Below are positions 11,692-22,280 of a stretch of DNA of 64,000 bases, piece by piece. Origin of the DNA: Apiospora phragmitis (taxonomy: Eukaryota > Ascomycota > Sordariomycetes > Amphisphaeriales > Apiosporaceae); the NCBI GenBank assembly GCA_038363925.1, contig JAQQWL010000005.1, positions 1,426,001 to 1,490,000 of the forward strand, given 5' to 3'. Position 1 is the first letter of the stretch. Each line of letters begins with the position of its first letter. Made by a program: the position numbers and the translations under genes. A model generated the notes under the pieces. It searched no databases. It was not told the origin of the DNA and saw only the letters and a program-made list of their open reading frames with translations.

Positions 11692-13609
11692 TTATGATTT
11701 TCAATCTTCCCGCCTCATGGGTCAGCTTTCACACGTTCTTTATTTTTTCTCTCTGCTGAAGAAATAACTTTCTCTTTCGACTTCTGGATAATACACAGAA
11801 CATACGCTACATGAGACACGTCGGCCCTTGTCATGGCATGGGTCGCACAGTCCTCGTAGGATTCTACACTGAATACACCTTGCCAATACTCCGCATGGCC
11901 CCTAAACTTGCCGCTAGACTTGAGACCCTTACTTTTCGTATCTCAAACAGGCAGCATTGCCGAACCAACCAATGATCCGGTCGGTCAATCCACATTCCCT
12001 GTATATGAATCGTGACTCCGAGCTTGTGTGATATCCGGTGCGTAACATCTCTATTATATACTCACCAGCTATCAAATTACCTGATGTCCTGTCACTGACT
12101 ATCCCACTATCAACCCGATACTGACATAAGTTTGTATGAATGAACATCTTTTGGCCCTAGTCTACTGGATGGTATTTCAAATGATACATTGGTGACCCTT
12201 AGTATGGACATGGGCTTCGGGGCGGTCCCCTACGAGACCGCCAACACATGTATAAGATCCAGGAAGCCCGAGTGTCGCTACTCGAAGACTTAATCCGGGA
12301 AAGAATGCCAGGTTCTGGATAGCATAACATTGTCTACTTGATTTTGAACCATTGATGCCAGAAATAGTACAGCAGATCAGAGGTCGAACTATGGAGCTCC
12401 GTCCACCCTCCTTCGTTTCTCGCCCGAGGGGATGCCGGTGATGTGGGAGGCGTTCGGCGAATTATCCCGCTTCCAGCAGCGAGCTATCAAATGCCCCCTT
12501 TTCTGGGCCGCCCCCGGGTGACGGCAGCTGCAAGTCTGAACCAACTTGGCCGGCCGGGCTGCTGGCGCAAGCAGCGATCCAGGACCTAGCGGACAAATGG
12601 GGCCAAACTTTTCTGCTATGTCTCTACTACTACATACGATACGGAAAGATGCATGGTATTATGCTACATTGGATGTATCCCTAGCGATGAATCCGCTCGG
12701 GAGGGCGGATTGAACCTCAGCTCTGATGAAGCTGAATCCAGTGCCTTTGCCTTATCAAACCTTGGGCCAAAGGCGACTCGATCCTACCTAACGCTTTGGT
12801 ACTCGTTTTACCATTGAGCTGAGAGTCATGTCATGAGTCCCAGCGGGAATACCAGTCGGAAGTATTCAAACTATCTCGAATTACCGAACGCAGGAGGAGA
12901 GCTTATATCAGATGTTCTGCAACCAAGCCTCCCCCGCATTTCCATTGATAAACCACGAGACTGGGAAAAAACGCTTTTCCATTTATTACGCGATGGATTG
13001 TCGTTTCTTTGACATATGCCACGTGGGCGTGGCCTGAAACTCTCGAGGATGGGTGTGCGGTCCCGTCCGCAACGCACTGGGCCATGAATGGGATGATGGT
13101 TGCGGGACGTCACAGCTCGCATCGTGTGCCGCCGACACTTGACCAAGTAAGGGAATAGTTTCAACGGCATGTGTGTTGTAAGCGCCCAAACGGTCCGAAC
13201 TTTGTGTATCGGATACGGAATCGGCATTTTCGATAGACCATGGATCGGTGATTGCTACTGCCCCTTCGCCGCGATGGCAGTATGCATACTTCAAGGAACA
13301 TTGATCGCGCAAACAGATTACTGCCTAACCAGGGCGGATTTGAGTTTACCATGATAAAGCGACTCTACTCATATGTTGTTACAATTAGGTACTGCATCCT
13401 CCTACCTTCTACACGAGCACAGGGGTCGTTTTTCCCCCTCAATTCCTTTTGATTCTTCCGTGGTCTTTTATGTGGCGAAAGTCCACTCCGAGTCAATGGC
13501 ACCAGTTGACCGATCCATGGAAGCAACAATTGAATGAGATGCTATCCCCAGGTCCTTTCGAGATCTACAGACGACAGACCGAGTTTGCCTCTGATTTACA
13601 GGCCATGTG

Positions 13610-15323
13610 ATGCCGTCGCCGACAGTCGGGGCCGTGCCGCCTCCGCCAGGCGTCACGCCCAATCTCCAACGTTCGCCCGACGCAGGCTGGACGACGATCC
13701 TCGTGGGCAGCACTGTCTGTGTCGCAGTGGTCTTCTTTGCCTTTCTGCTGCGCTGCTATGCCAAGTACGCAATGAGACAGAAGTACACGATTGAAGACTG
13801 TATGCTTACTTGTCATCCTTTCGCTCTCTTGCTTTCTTGCCGCCCTCCTTGGGAATGGCTCATTACTCACCCGATAATGTGCCTACCTACCCCCCCGTCT
13901 TGTTCGACCACGTCCAGTCGCCCCAGAGAATCTTTCTAATAACCACTCTCAGGGTCTTGCACTATTTCTTGGGTACGTAGCTGCTCAATCCAGTAGTACT
14001 AAATAGGCTGACGGGCCCATGAGATTTTGATAACGGTTTACAATTCCGTCGGGTACAAGAGTTAGTTGCACCCTAAAGGAACAGTCTACCTATTAAAACT
14101 GATGGGACGATTAATTGACCAAGTATGTGTCGCAGTGATCAAGCACGGGTGGGGATTTCATGCCTGGGACCTGTCCACTCACGACTATTCCCAATTATGA
14201 AGGTACAGTAGCTGTGTGCCTCCTATTCGTTCCACCACTGTCTTCTTCCCCCTTTCTCACTCACCCGTCGAAATCCTTCAAAACGCCCAAAAGAGGTTTG
14301 ACTTGTGGGCTGTATCTGACAAGTGGCTCCAGTGGCTTTACATCCAGTCTCTCCTCTACGGACCGACGGTATTCTCCACCAAGGCGACGCTGCTTTTCTT
14401 GACATCGCGCGTCTGCTCGGTCCAGAGAACCGTCTCGAAGGGCATCCATTTCTTCATATACTTTCTCTTCATTAGTTACATACCCTTACAGGTCATCAAG
14501 ACCATCATCTGCTTGCCCGTCGGGGCGTATTGGGACCCCGAGCTCCGCGACGATCCGGCGAAGGATGTGAAGTGTCTCAACCAAGGCGACATCTTCGTGG
14601 CGGACACTTGCGCCGCTGTCGTCACCGACACGGCCATCACCGTCATCCCCATCGCGCTGGTCTGGACTATGCGCATGCCTCTCCATAGGAAGGTCAGGGC
14701 CGGTGGAGTGGTGGTGGCGGTGACTGCGTACAGATTGCCCCTCTTGTACAGACTTGAGCGCTCGAGAGACGTGCCTGCTGGGTTCGTCGACATCGGCTTG
14801 CTCTGGTAAGTCCTCGGTTATGTATATCTCCAGCGTTCCCGAACCAGCTCTTTGATTGCTGGAGTCATGTGCTTTCTTTCCTGCTGACGTCGGATCTAGT
14901 TCGTTGGAACAGACGATCGGCTTCGTCTGCGCGTGTCTACCAATTCTTAACCTCCTCAAGTTCAGGTGCACGAGTCCCCGGCGGTCTCGGTTGATGGCGA
15001 ATATCCCGCGTACCTTCCGCCACCGAGGCAAGCACTCTGATGGCCGCAGTTTCACCAAGAAACCCCCGTCAAGCTTTGTCGGTCGATATATGGGAAACGC
15101 AGCAGCGCATGGCGTCGACCCACGCCGCACTGGCGGCGCAGAGTCCGAAGGCGCCTTTCTGACACGCGAGACACGACGGACGATACGGGATGGCAGCTTG
15201 AAACAATCTCCTCCGACGGACGAAGAGACGGCTGGCCACCCGCTTCGGGCTCCGCCCAAAGAGAGCGGGACAAGCAGATTCCTGCCGGACAGAACGGTTC
15301 GGATTGCAGACTGGAGATTCTAA
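13610..15323 (+). pseudogene. PTH11-like / fungal rhodopsin-domain membrane protein, damaged
   Basis: Start MPSPTVGAVPPPPG at 13610. The first membrane segment is AGWTTILVGSTVCVAVVFF, followed by RCYAKYAMRQKYTIED. Splicing 13799 to 13953 gives DWSCTISW, the expected beginning of helix 2. Further segments follow: KHGWGFHAWDLSTHDYS; KWLQWLYIQSLLYGP..STKATLLFL; FFIYFLFISYIPLQVIKTI; VVTDTAITVIPIALVW. An intron at 14806-14899 joins LLW-type sequence to SLEQTIGFVCACLPILNLL. The cytoplasmic tail is hydrophilic and ends at 15323. This matches the fungal seven-helix rhodopsin-domain family that includes PTH11-type receptors. After DYSQL the frame meets TGA where the family usually has Trp, and I find no acceptor near 14124 that keeps phase with exon 2. 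The copy is probably non-functional, or its splicing differs from my model. Confidence 0.6.
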
Positions 15324-15710
15324 CAGTAGTAACACACTATCGAAACCAGAGGCTCTCCTTGTAAGAGACATGATATGAGCGGAGGTAAAGCCCTTCAATC
15401 CGAGCTGGTCCCTGGGTTGAATCTTCAGGATTCCCCGTGGATTCGCGATGAACGGAGCAAGATTTTCCTCGAATAAAATCGCTCTTGTCGTAGCAGCTAT
15501 ATATAAAACAGTATGGGACCTTTTAGCGTGACGACTGCGATTTCGCAACCGCATTTACTGAGCTCGAAATCTGTGCTGCATGCATCACCATATATGTAGC
15601 CTATCTCAACGTGGCTTCGGAGAACAAGAACTTTTGTCCTCATCACTGATGGGTATCTTATACCTTCTGCTATATTGTCACAAAATTCGCTTTGAGACCG
15701 ACAGCGGTGC

Positions 15711-15973
15711 ACCTTGTTAGGCGCCAATCAAGGCGTGGGCTATGGAACAGCCAAGAACCTGCTTCTGCCTTCAGCTGATTACCAGGTCGTCATCGGCCTT
15801 CGAGATACTCCTCGGCGGACATTACCTAAGGGGGACGGCCACTTCGACACAACTGGATGTCACGGACGAAGGAGTCCATCAAGGCAGCGGCTGACCACGT
15901 GTTCAAGGCCAACGTGCTCGGAGCCCTGGGTGTCACCAAGGCGTTCCTGTCGCTGATGCGGGCAGAGTTCTAG
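15711..15973 (+). pseudogene. Short-chain dehydrogenase relic
   Basis: The stretch LLGANQGVGYGTAKNLL is a clear SDR nucleotide-binding motif (G-x3-G-x-G), and YQVVIGLRDTPRR is the following strand. After a frame change, QLDVTDE and ESIKAAADHV appear, joined directly to FKANVLGALGVTKAFLSLM and a stop at 15971-15973. In an intact SDR about 60 residues, including the NNAG motif, lie between these two parts, and the catalytic Tyr-x3-Lys lies further downstream. Both are missing, so this is a deleted remnant of a gene of roughly 250 codons. Confidence 0.7.
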
Positions 15974-16754
15974 GCGAAGATGCTGTATATCCTTGGTAAT
16001 TGCATACGCGAAGTGCGGAGCCTGTTGGAACGTACCCGTTTGCGGGTGGATGGCCGCCCTCCCATAGACTAGGCATTGCCAATATCAGAGGACTGACTAA
16101 GCTTATTAATAGTGACCTTTATATGTGGCGCCTCACATACCGCAACGCTCATTAGCTAGATATGTTGTGGCAGTTCGGTGTGCCAAGCTGCGTTGGGCAT
16201 ATTTCTCTGAGTTGGGATACTGTCTCGATGGGGAAGGTGGCTTTCTATGCTGGATGCACCGCAAGTGCAGACTTCAGACTCGCAGGATCTTGAAATGAGG
16301 AGAATAGATCCATCTACACACCATAAGCACAAGGACCAGTCAAATCAGATCCACCGTTCCGGTCCCAGGGAGCCGGCTCGTCGGGAGCTACTTTAAACCT
16401 TGAGACATACAGCAACATCATCATGGTTTTCCGAGATCGTCGTACGCAGCCATGCATTAGTGCTGACGTTCTGGTGTTGCCGGCATAAATCCCATGTCCG
16501 ACGCTGCTGACTAACCCGTGCAGCCGCGCAGTTGGGGGAGCACCCCTGTCCATCCGGGCAAACGCATCCATCTGCCTGCATGACGGAGTACTCCATCATT
16601 TCCCAATCCCTACATCCAACTGTGGCAATCACACACCTGGCGTTCAGCGCTCCCCTCCCCCCCGGCGAGCCTGTTCGTCGTGAACAAAACCACCACCACC
16701 ACCACACACACACACACACACACACACACAAGCACACGCACTCTATCGCGTACG
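15974..16754. other. Gene-free interval upstream of the Clr5 gene
   Basis: No supported gene. It ends in a (CAC)n/(CA)n microsatellite immediately 5' of the Clr5 start codon. Confidence 0.45.
16690..16731. repeat. (CAC)n-(CA)n microsatellite
   Basis: Four to five CAC units followed by about 14 CA units, ending 24 bp before the ATG of the Clr5 gene, so it lies in the 5' leader. Confidence 0.9.
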
Positions 16755-18455
16755 ATGCCCCATCTGGCTGCCGACAAAGAAGAAGAAGAAGAGGGTAGTA
16801 GCAAGCCACTACCACCTTCTTCTTCCGAGCCCGAGGCGGGCGGCCAGGCCAGGCTGGTTACCCCGCGCGACCCTGAGGACTGGGAGCGCCTGAAGCCCAT
16901 CCTCAAGGAGCTGTACCTGAACCAAGGCCTCACCCTCAAGGCTCTGGTGCAGGAGATGAAAGATGTTCACCACGTCAAAGCCACGTAAACCTATACCCGT
17001 TCTCTCGTTTCTATCGTTATATAATCCAATAGTGGACCTTACAACTAGTCGGAATATATCCATGTACTAACTTGTGACCAACCAGCATACGTCAATACAA
17101 CCACCGTTTCGCCAAGTGGGGTTGGCGGAAGTACAAGAAGAAGAGACAAGGCAGCGTTGCGGCACAGTCGACGGTGTCGCAGGATGAAAGCTATCAAGGC
17201 GACGTCTCCAGTGTGGGGAGTCCCGAGACTCCATCTGAGGTCACTTCGATCGTCGCTTCGCCCGCGCCACCCACCAAGCTCTTCATACACGAATCCGACT
17301 TCGGTAAGTAAAGATGAAAGCCCCAAAGACCATGTGTGCCCTGTAACGACGCAAGCGTGTATCTTTACTTGCCCATCCTCCCCGCATCGCGTTGGTCGGT
17401 CGCTCGGCGGCCCAAAGTCGCAGCTGCTAACCGAGATCTGTTTTTCTTTTTCCATCGTAAAGCGGCTCGGGTGAGCCGAGGACTCAACTCATATCGCAAC
17501 TACATCCGAGGCTGGGCAGCGACGGACCCGCGGTGGCTGAAGCCGACCCGGTACCAGAGCATCGAGGTGGACCGCAAGCGCATACCCTTCGAAGACCAGC
17601 TGCTCGTGGCGCGGCATTATGTCCGTTCGGAAGACTATGTGAACGCCGGGCAGCTGCTCCGCGTGGCCTTCTTGAGCATCGAGCCGCTCGTCAACGACCA
17701 ACACATCTCCGGGGCCTGGGACCTCTTCATCATCGCCCCGCTCGTGATATGCGAGATGGGCCGCGATACGGACATCGTCATGAAACTATATACTAAGTAA
17801 GTCAGCTGCTGCATCCATATCTTACCCCCTATGATGAAATGCGACCAACGAAGCGCAAGAAGATCATGTATGTATGCTAATGGAACTTCTCCCATGGCGA
17901 AAAGTTATCTCTACCAACAAATGCTACTCAAGCGGGGCAAACAGCACCCCCTGACCTCGATGGCACTCAGCCTCCGCGCCGCCGCGCTCGAGGGCCACGC
18001 GCGCGTCTTCGACTTCATCTCGCAGCTGTGCGCGCTGCTGTACGACACGTTCCGGGACCTGCGCGGGCTGTGCGCGTCAACGCTGTACAGCCGGTGGCAC
18101 TTTGCGCGCCTGACGGACGACACCGAGGCCAAGGCGCAGATGGCCGACAGCTGGCAGCAGCTGGCCAAGCACGCCGAGGCCGAGTTCGGCGCCATCAACA
18201 TCATGGTGCTCAACTTCCAGTCGATGGCGCTGCAGGGCACGACGCGCGGGCTCACCGTCTTCGGCGACGAGGCCGTCCGCGGGCTCGAGCGCATCGCGGC
18301 TGTGTCCAGGCAGCAGTGGCGCCAGTCCCGGAACCGCAGCGCTGATCCGTGGCAGGGGGCCCTCCAGGTCAGCGTGTACCGGCTCGCGCAGTACATGATG
18401 GCCAAGTACTGGGCTACCAACAGCAACAGCAACAGCAGCAGCCCCAGCCACAACC

Positions 18456-18488
<33 letters not shown>

Positions 18489-18909
18489 GCAGGAGCACCA
18501 GAACGGCAGCAACCGGGACAGCAGCAACGATCACGCGCGCGCGCGCCTGGTGCAGTACTGCCAGGACATGGTCTTCCTCGAGCCCGACGTGACGCCCGAC
18601 GCGCAGTGGGGCAAGTACGGCGCCTTCGCCGAGGAGATGCTGCGCGAGGCCGGCCTCGAGCGGGAGGCCCAGGCCGTGGCGCGCTGGCGGCAGCAGCGCG
18701 AGATCGACCCGGCGGTCCGGGCGATGCTGGAGGGGGAGGAGGCCGAGCGCGCGGGGACACGGAGTGGTGGTCCAGCTCGGCGGACGACAAGATGGTGGTG
18801 GGGGAGTCGGATTCCGAAGACTGAAAGAAAAAGAAGAAACGAAAAAGTGAAAGCGGTGGGCGGCCGTGATTTGAGAGAGGAGAGAGTGTGTGTGCGGAAG
18901 GTTATGTAA
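16755..18909 (+). CDS. Clr5-domain protein
   Basis: Five-exon model: 16755-16984, 17086-17303, 17463-17796, 17905-18405 and 18522-18909; 1671 nt, 556 aa. The Clr5 domain (about residues 35-95) spans intron 1: DWERLKPILKELYLNQGLTL, then IRQYNHRFAKWGWRKYKKK. Clr5 domains are found in fungal nuclear proteins, and a DNA-binding role is assumed for the family. The middle and C-terminal parts are helical and Ala-rich, without a named domain. The last intron is my inference. Reading through 18406-18521 changes frame inside a CAG/GGGACA repeat block. Splicing GTACTG to GACAG instead joins YRLAQYMMAK to SNDHARARLVQYCQDMVFLE in frame. At the 3' end, a one-base shift in the G run near 18755 would give the acidic tail SADDKMVVGESDSED ending at 18824 rather than the Arg-rich tail to 18909; I cannot decide between them. 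Confidence 0.7.
18419..18487 (+). repeat. (CAACAG)n and (GGGACA)n tandem repeats
   Basis: CAACAG/CAG units at 18419-18441, then five GGGACA units at about 18455-18486. The block lies inside the proposed last intron of the Clr5 gene. If translated it would be poly-Gln/Gly-Gln or Arg-Asp repeats, depending on frame. Confidence 0.8.
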
Positions 18910-19488
18910 CTCCAATTTGAAAAGAGGGTACTGGCTACTTTTCTGCTGAGGGCGTTCATTAGGCAGGGTCCATATGAATTACGAGCTGGGAAAACAGTCA
19001 GAGTCTACAGGATCACTCCCCCAAAGTTAGGTAACAAATAAGAGCGAGCGAGGATGCGTTTATCCCAAGATCTGCATCAATCACTTCACTTTACCTCTGC
19101 TTTTAGAAAAGATACCCTAAGCAAGCACATGAAACCCCTATATGACTACCCCTTTTCCTGACTTACACACGAGAGTTTGCCTATAGTACTGCCAAGGTTT
19201 CTGACTTGGAACTCTCATACTCCCGACCAATAGGCAGTCACTCTCCAAAGCTTAGCGGGCCCCGGGACCCGGCTGCTTAGGTTTGTAGTCGCCGAGCATA
19301 CTTACTGTACTGGATTTTCTCCAATTCTCGTCGCCAGCCCTACAACTCTCGCTCGTCACCTACCTGCTATATCTCCTTCGCCCTATACTTACCTACGGGA
19401 GCCACGACTGCCCCTTGTCAGACTTCTGACCCTGTCGCTGTCGCCTTCACAAGCTGCGATTAGCGCCAACAACCTCCACCGAATCAAA
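18910..19488. other. Gene-free interval
   Basis: 3' flank of the Clr5 gene and 5' flank of tRNA-Met. No protein-coding support. Confidence 0.4.
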
Positions 19489-19596
19489 GTCTTCGTGGCT
19501 CAGTTGGTTAGAGCGTTGGTCTCATATCTCCTCCGATATGATCCGACTAGACGTTGGGATATCCAAAGGTCGTGAGTTCGAGTCTCACCGAGGACA
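19489..19596 (+). tRNA. trnM(CAU): tRNA-Met (CAU, elongator), 34-nt intron
   Basis: The acceptor stem GTCTTCG pairs with CGAGGAC at the 3' end, with A at 19596 as discriminator. The D arm is GCTC-AGTTGGTTA-GAGC and the T arm GTGAG-TTCGAGT-CTCAC. The anticodon arm is TTGGT-CTCATA / A-TCCAA, with anticodon CAT. The intron occupies 19527-19560, between anticodon-loop positions 37 and 38, the standard place for eukaryotic tRNA introns. The G+pyrimidine-rich acceptor and the T54-containing T loop fit elongator rather than initiator Met. Internal A and B boxes are present, and a T4 run follows at about 19608. Confidence 0.93.
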
Positions 19597-19834
19597 AGAT
19601 CGTATCTTTTGCCCGCCATGGCGAAACCTGATTTCTTTTTGCAGCTTTTTTGCTCACATGTGGAGGTGGGGGGAAGGGAAGCATGGCGGTTAAAAACTGG
19701 AGTGCGTGTTCTGGTATCTGAGAGATTCTGCTAGCAGTAGTGGAAAGTAGGATATACTTCAAAATAATTAATGATGCATCAATCAGCGAAATACGAAGAT
19801 TAGCAAAACTACAAAAAAGAACAATTGTCTTGTA

Positions 19835-19905
19835 TGCTGTGTGAGGGAATCGAACCCCCGCCTCTAGCTTGGAAGGCTAGAATTCTACCACTGAACTAAC
19901 ACAGC
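19835..19905 (-). tRNA. trnG(UCC): tRNA-Gly (UCC)
   Basis: Read on the minus strand, the acceptor GCTGTGT pairs perfectly with ACACAGC. The D arm is GTTC-AGTGGTA-GAAT, the anticodon arm CTAGC-CTTCCAA-GCTAG with anticodon TCC, and the T arm GGGGG-TTCGATT-CCCTC. No intron. A run of six T follows on the transcribed strand (plus 19813-19818), a pol III terminator. It lies 239 bp from tRNA-Met in the opposite orientation. Confidence 0.95.
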
Positions 19906-20501
19906 TAGTCGGTTGCCCCAGCAGTCTCAGGCTGATGACAAATCTTCTGTTATTAGAATATAACTCATCACATCTGAAAGAAAAAGGAGAAACTGGATTG
20001 ATCCGTACATTATGTCTCGTCACTACCTTTTCCCGTTATACATTCTAGTCATGCTCAATAAATCGCCACGCTTACATTCGAGACTTGAAACGCCCCGATG
20101 TTGAGAGTTTTCAGGCGATTTACTTTCAATTTGTACTTCGTCCAAATGAATTGATCTGTCTTCGGCACGCTTGCTCAAGTCACTTCATACGTTGATCATG
20201 GCTTATCGCCTTTTCACCACGGTCTGATCGGGCACGTAGCCAGGTCAAGACATCCTGAACAAGCTACCCAAGATCGGGAAAAGCAATCTCTATAACTGTA
20301 TATATATCTCGATTCGCGCGAATACCAAGTTCTATTCATGTATTCCAAGAGGTGCGCCTGAGCTCGTCGTCCATCTCCTGAAGCAACCATATCCAAGCCA
20401 GAACGGAATCCAAACAACATACTTTACGCTTCCCTTCCCTTGCCGTGTAAGCATGCTGGAAGCCACCCCTACAATAATGGCACATGCCTGAAACCACTCA
20501 C
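19906..20501. other. Gene-free interval
   Basis: Between tRNA-Gly and the 3' end of the O-methyltransferase gene. Nothing supported. Confidence 0.4.
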
Positions 20502-21369
20502 TCAATCTTTCAGTCGAGTCATGGCCAGCCCGTCCCAGAGCGGGCACAGCCAAGCCTCGAGCCGCGGGTTCTCCTTCATCTCGCGGTTAAACTCGCGCAG
20601 CTTGTCCAGGTCGCCGTCCCACGCGCTCCGAGCAAAGTCCCGGCTGTGGCGGTGCGCGACGGGGTTCTTGTCTTCGCTGTCGTCGATGACGCCGCCCCAG
20701 CGCAGCGCGTTGTCGCCGATGATCAGCCCGCCCTTGCGCAAGAGTCGTCGCTTGCTCTTGCTACTACCGTCGGACGCGGCGGCGGGCGGCGAGTTCTCCA
20801 GGATGATGCGCAGGTAGGCCGGGTAGCCGGATTTCTGCGCGTCGATGAAGATGATGTCGTACGGCTCGTCGTCGTCTGCGGCCGGGGCTGGGACTTGCTG
20901 GGCGAGCGTGACCAGGGCGTCGCCGGTCACGACGCGGATGTTTTTCATGCCGTGTTCGGCGAAGACGGCGCGTGCTTGGGCGGCGTACTCCGGGTCAAAC
21001 TCTAGACCGGTCACATGGCCCTCAGCGCCGACGGCGTGGGCCCAGATCATGGAGGAGAAACCGTGGTAGACACCGATCTCTAGGACTGTAAATAGAAAAA
21101 GCGAGGGTCAGCCTGATCGTATCTCGTGTGCTGGGAAATCCATTTTTGACTACTGAACCTTTCTTGGCTCCGACCAGATGAGCAAGCCAGACCATGGCCT
21201 GGCCCTGAAACGTCGAGATCATCATGTTGGCTCGAGGCTGGGTCGAGACGACGTGGTCGTGGTAATCGTGAAGATGCTTGGGGAGGCTGAGGGAGTGCTG
21301 CTCCGAGTACTCCGTCACGCGAGACGCGACATCCGCGTTGGGATACAAGGTGGGCGCTCCTGACTTCAT
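20502..21369 (-). CDS. SAM-dependent O-methyltransferase (caffeoyl-CoA OMT-like)
   Basis: Two exons, 21369-21159 and 21085-20502, separated by a 73-nt intron; 264 aa. Start MKSGAPTLYP at 21369. After splicing, SAM motif I reads VLEIGVYHGFSSMIWA (about residues 71-86). The adenine-binding acidic strand is GHVTGLEFDPEYA. The metal/substrate motif YDIIFIDAQKSGYPAYL and the later GGLIIGDNALRWGG carry the Asp/Asp/Asn triad expected of the cation-dependent class I family. The C-terminal Leu/Pro-rich end (EAWLCPLWDGLAMTRLKD) is also typical. Such enzymes methylate catechol-like hydroxyls; the actual substrate is unknown. It is cytosolic, with no signal peptide. No adjacent biosynthetic genes suggest a cluster. 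Confidence 0.9.
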
Positions 21370-22280
21370 GGTGGCAGTTGTAGGCGATGAACAAAACCTG
21401 TGATGTTGCCGTTGAGCTGCAGGTAGAAGCAAAGAGTAATCGAAAATAAGTAAAGAGAAAACGTTGGGAGCAAAGAAACCAGCCCAGCAGACTGCCTGTC
21501 GTGTGTGGGTGAAAGGAGAGAAAAAGCAGAAATCCCAAGTCAATGTCAAGTTCAATGGGATGTTTTATAGGAAGGACGTAACCACCTGCAGATGACCAGC
21601 TCATGAAACGCATCAGCTTGGTCGCGCTTGGTTAATTCCATAAGCAGGAATGAGTCCGCAATTGAATGCAAGCATGCATAGCAAACTGCTCTTCTAGGTA
21701 AGTTATCACTCTCGAGTAAACAGTATGTGTCAGGTAGTTGGCCAAACGGTGAGCATACCATCAAACCAAGTAAGGGCATATGAGTATCACCTCCAGTCAC
21801 GCCGACCTGCTGCGAGGGGTAGAGGAAGGGCAAGCTCACGAGGAAACATACATAAGATAAGAAAAGAATGATGGCATTGAGTACATACAGAACTGCTGAT
21901 TAGGTACAATTATGAGTTTATGTGAAATAAAAGGAATCATTAACAACAAGCCTTCTCCCAATTTGTGCTACCTTTGTAGGGCCACCTCCATCACCAACAA
22001 CTAATAATGCTATGACAGTTCTAACACCCCAAGCAACTATTGCCACCATGTACACCAAACTACTTGCAATAACCAGGGAACCAATCCACAGCCCACACAG
22101 TCTGCCTTTATCAGACAGCATTGGATTACTTGTCGTGTTCCAGCAATGGGGTACAACAGGCGATATCAAGCGAGGCTAGGAACGGATCTCCAGGAGTAAG
22201 GAAGAGCTTTTTGTATGGTTCTTTCTGGCCTGGTGCGCTTCGGTACCGAGGGCCTCCGCAGTATTGGGCGGTGCTCTCGC
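21370..22280. other. Gene-free interval
   Basis: 5' region of the methyltransferase gene and 3' flank of the GPI-protein gene. Only short non-descript frames. Confidence 0.4.

Larger units (their letters stand above)
11062..13609. other. Gene-poor interval with decayed repeats
   Basis: Begins with the 3' flank of the transporter gene. Between 11349 and 11691 it carries a cluster of diverged short repeats and a GC-rich hairpin (listed separately). A GC-rich patch occupies about 12400-12600. A small perfect hairpin with 7-bp arms lies at 12221-12242. No open frame in 11700-13600 shows domain or codon support. Confidence 0.45.

Noticed and set aside
12690..12830. tRNA-like patch (AGCTCAATGGTA and GGTTCAATCC on the minus strand)
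   Set aside because: The D-loop and T-loop words are present, but the acceptor and T stems do not pair and no anticodon arm of the right size lies between. At most it is a fossil.
12871..13352. Overlapping minus-strand frames of 63-118 codons
   Set aside because: Three frames open at once, none with recognisable protein character; typical of chance.
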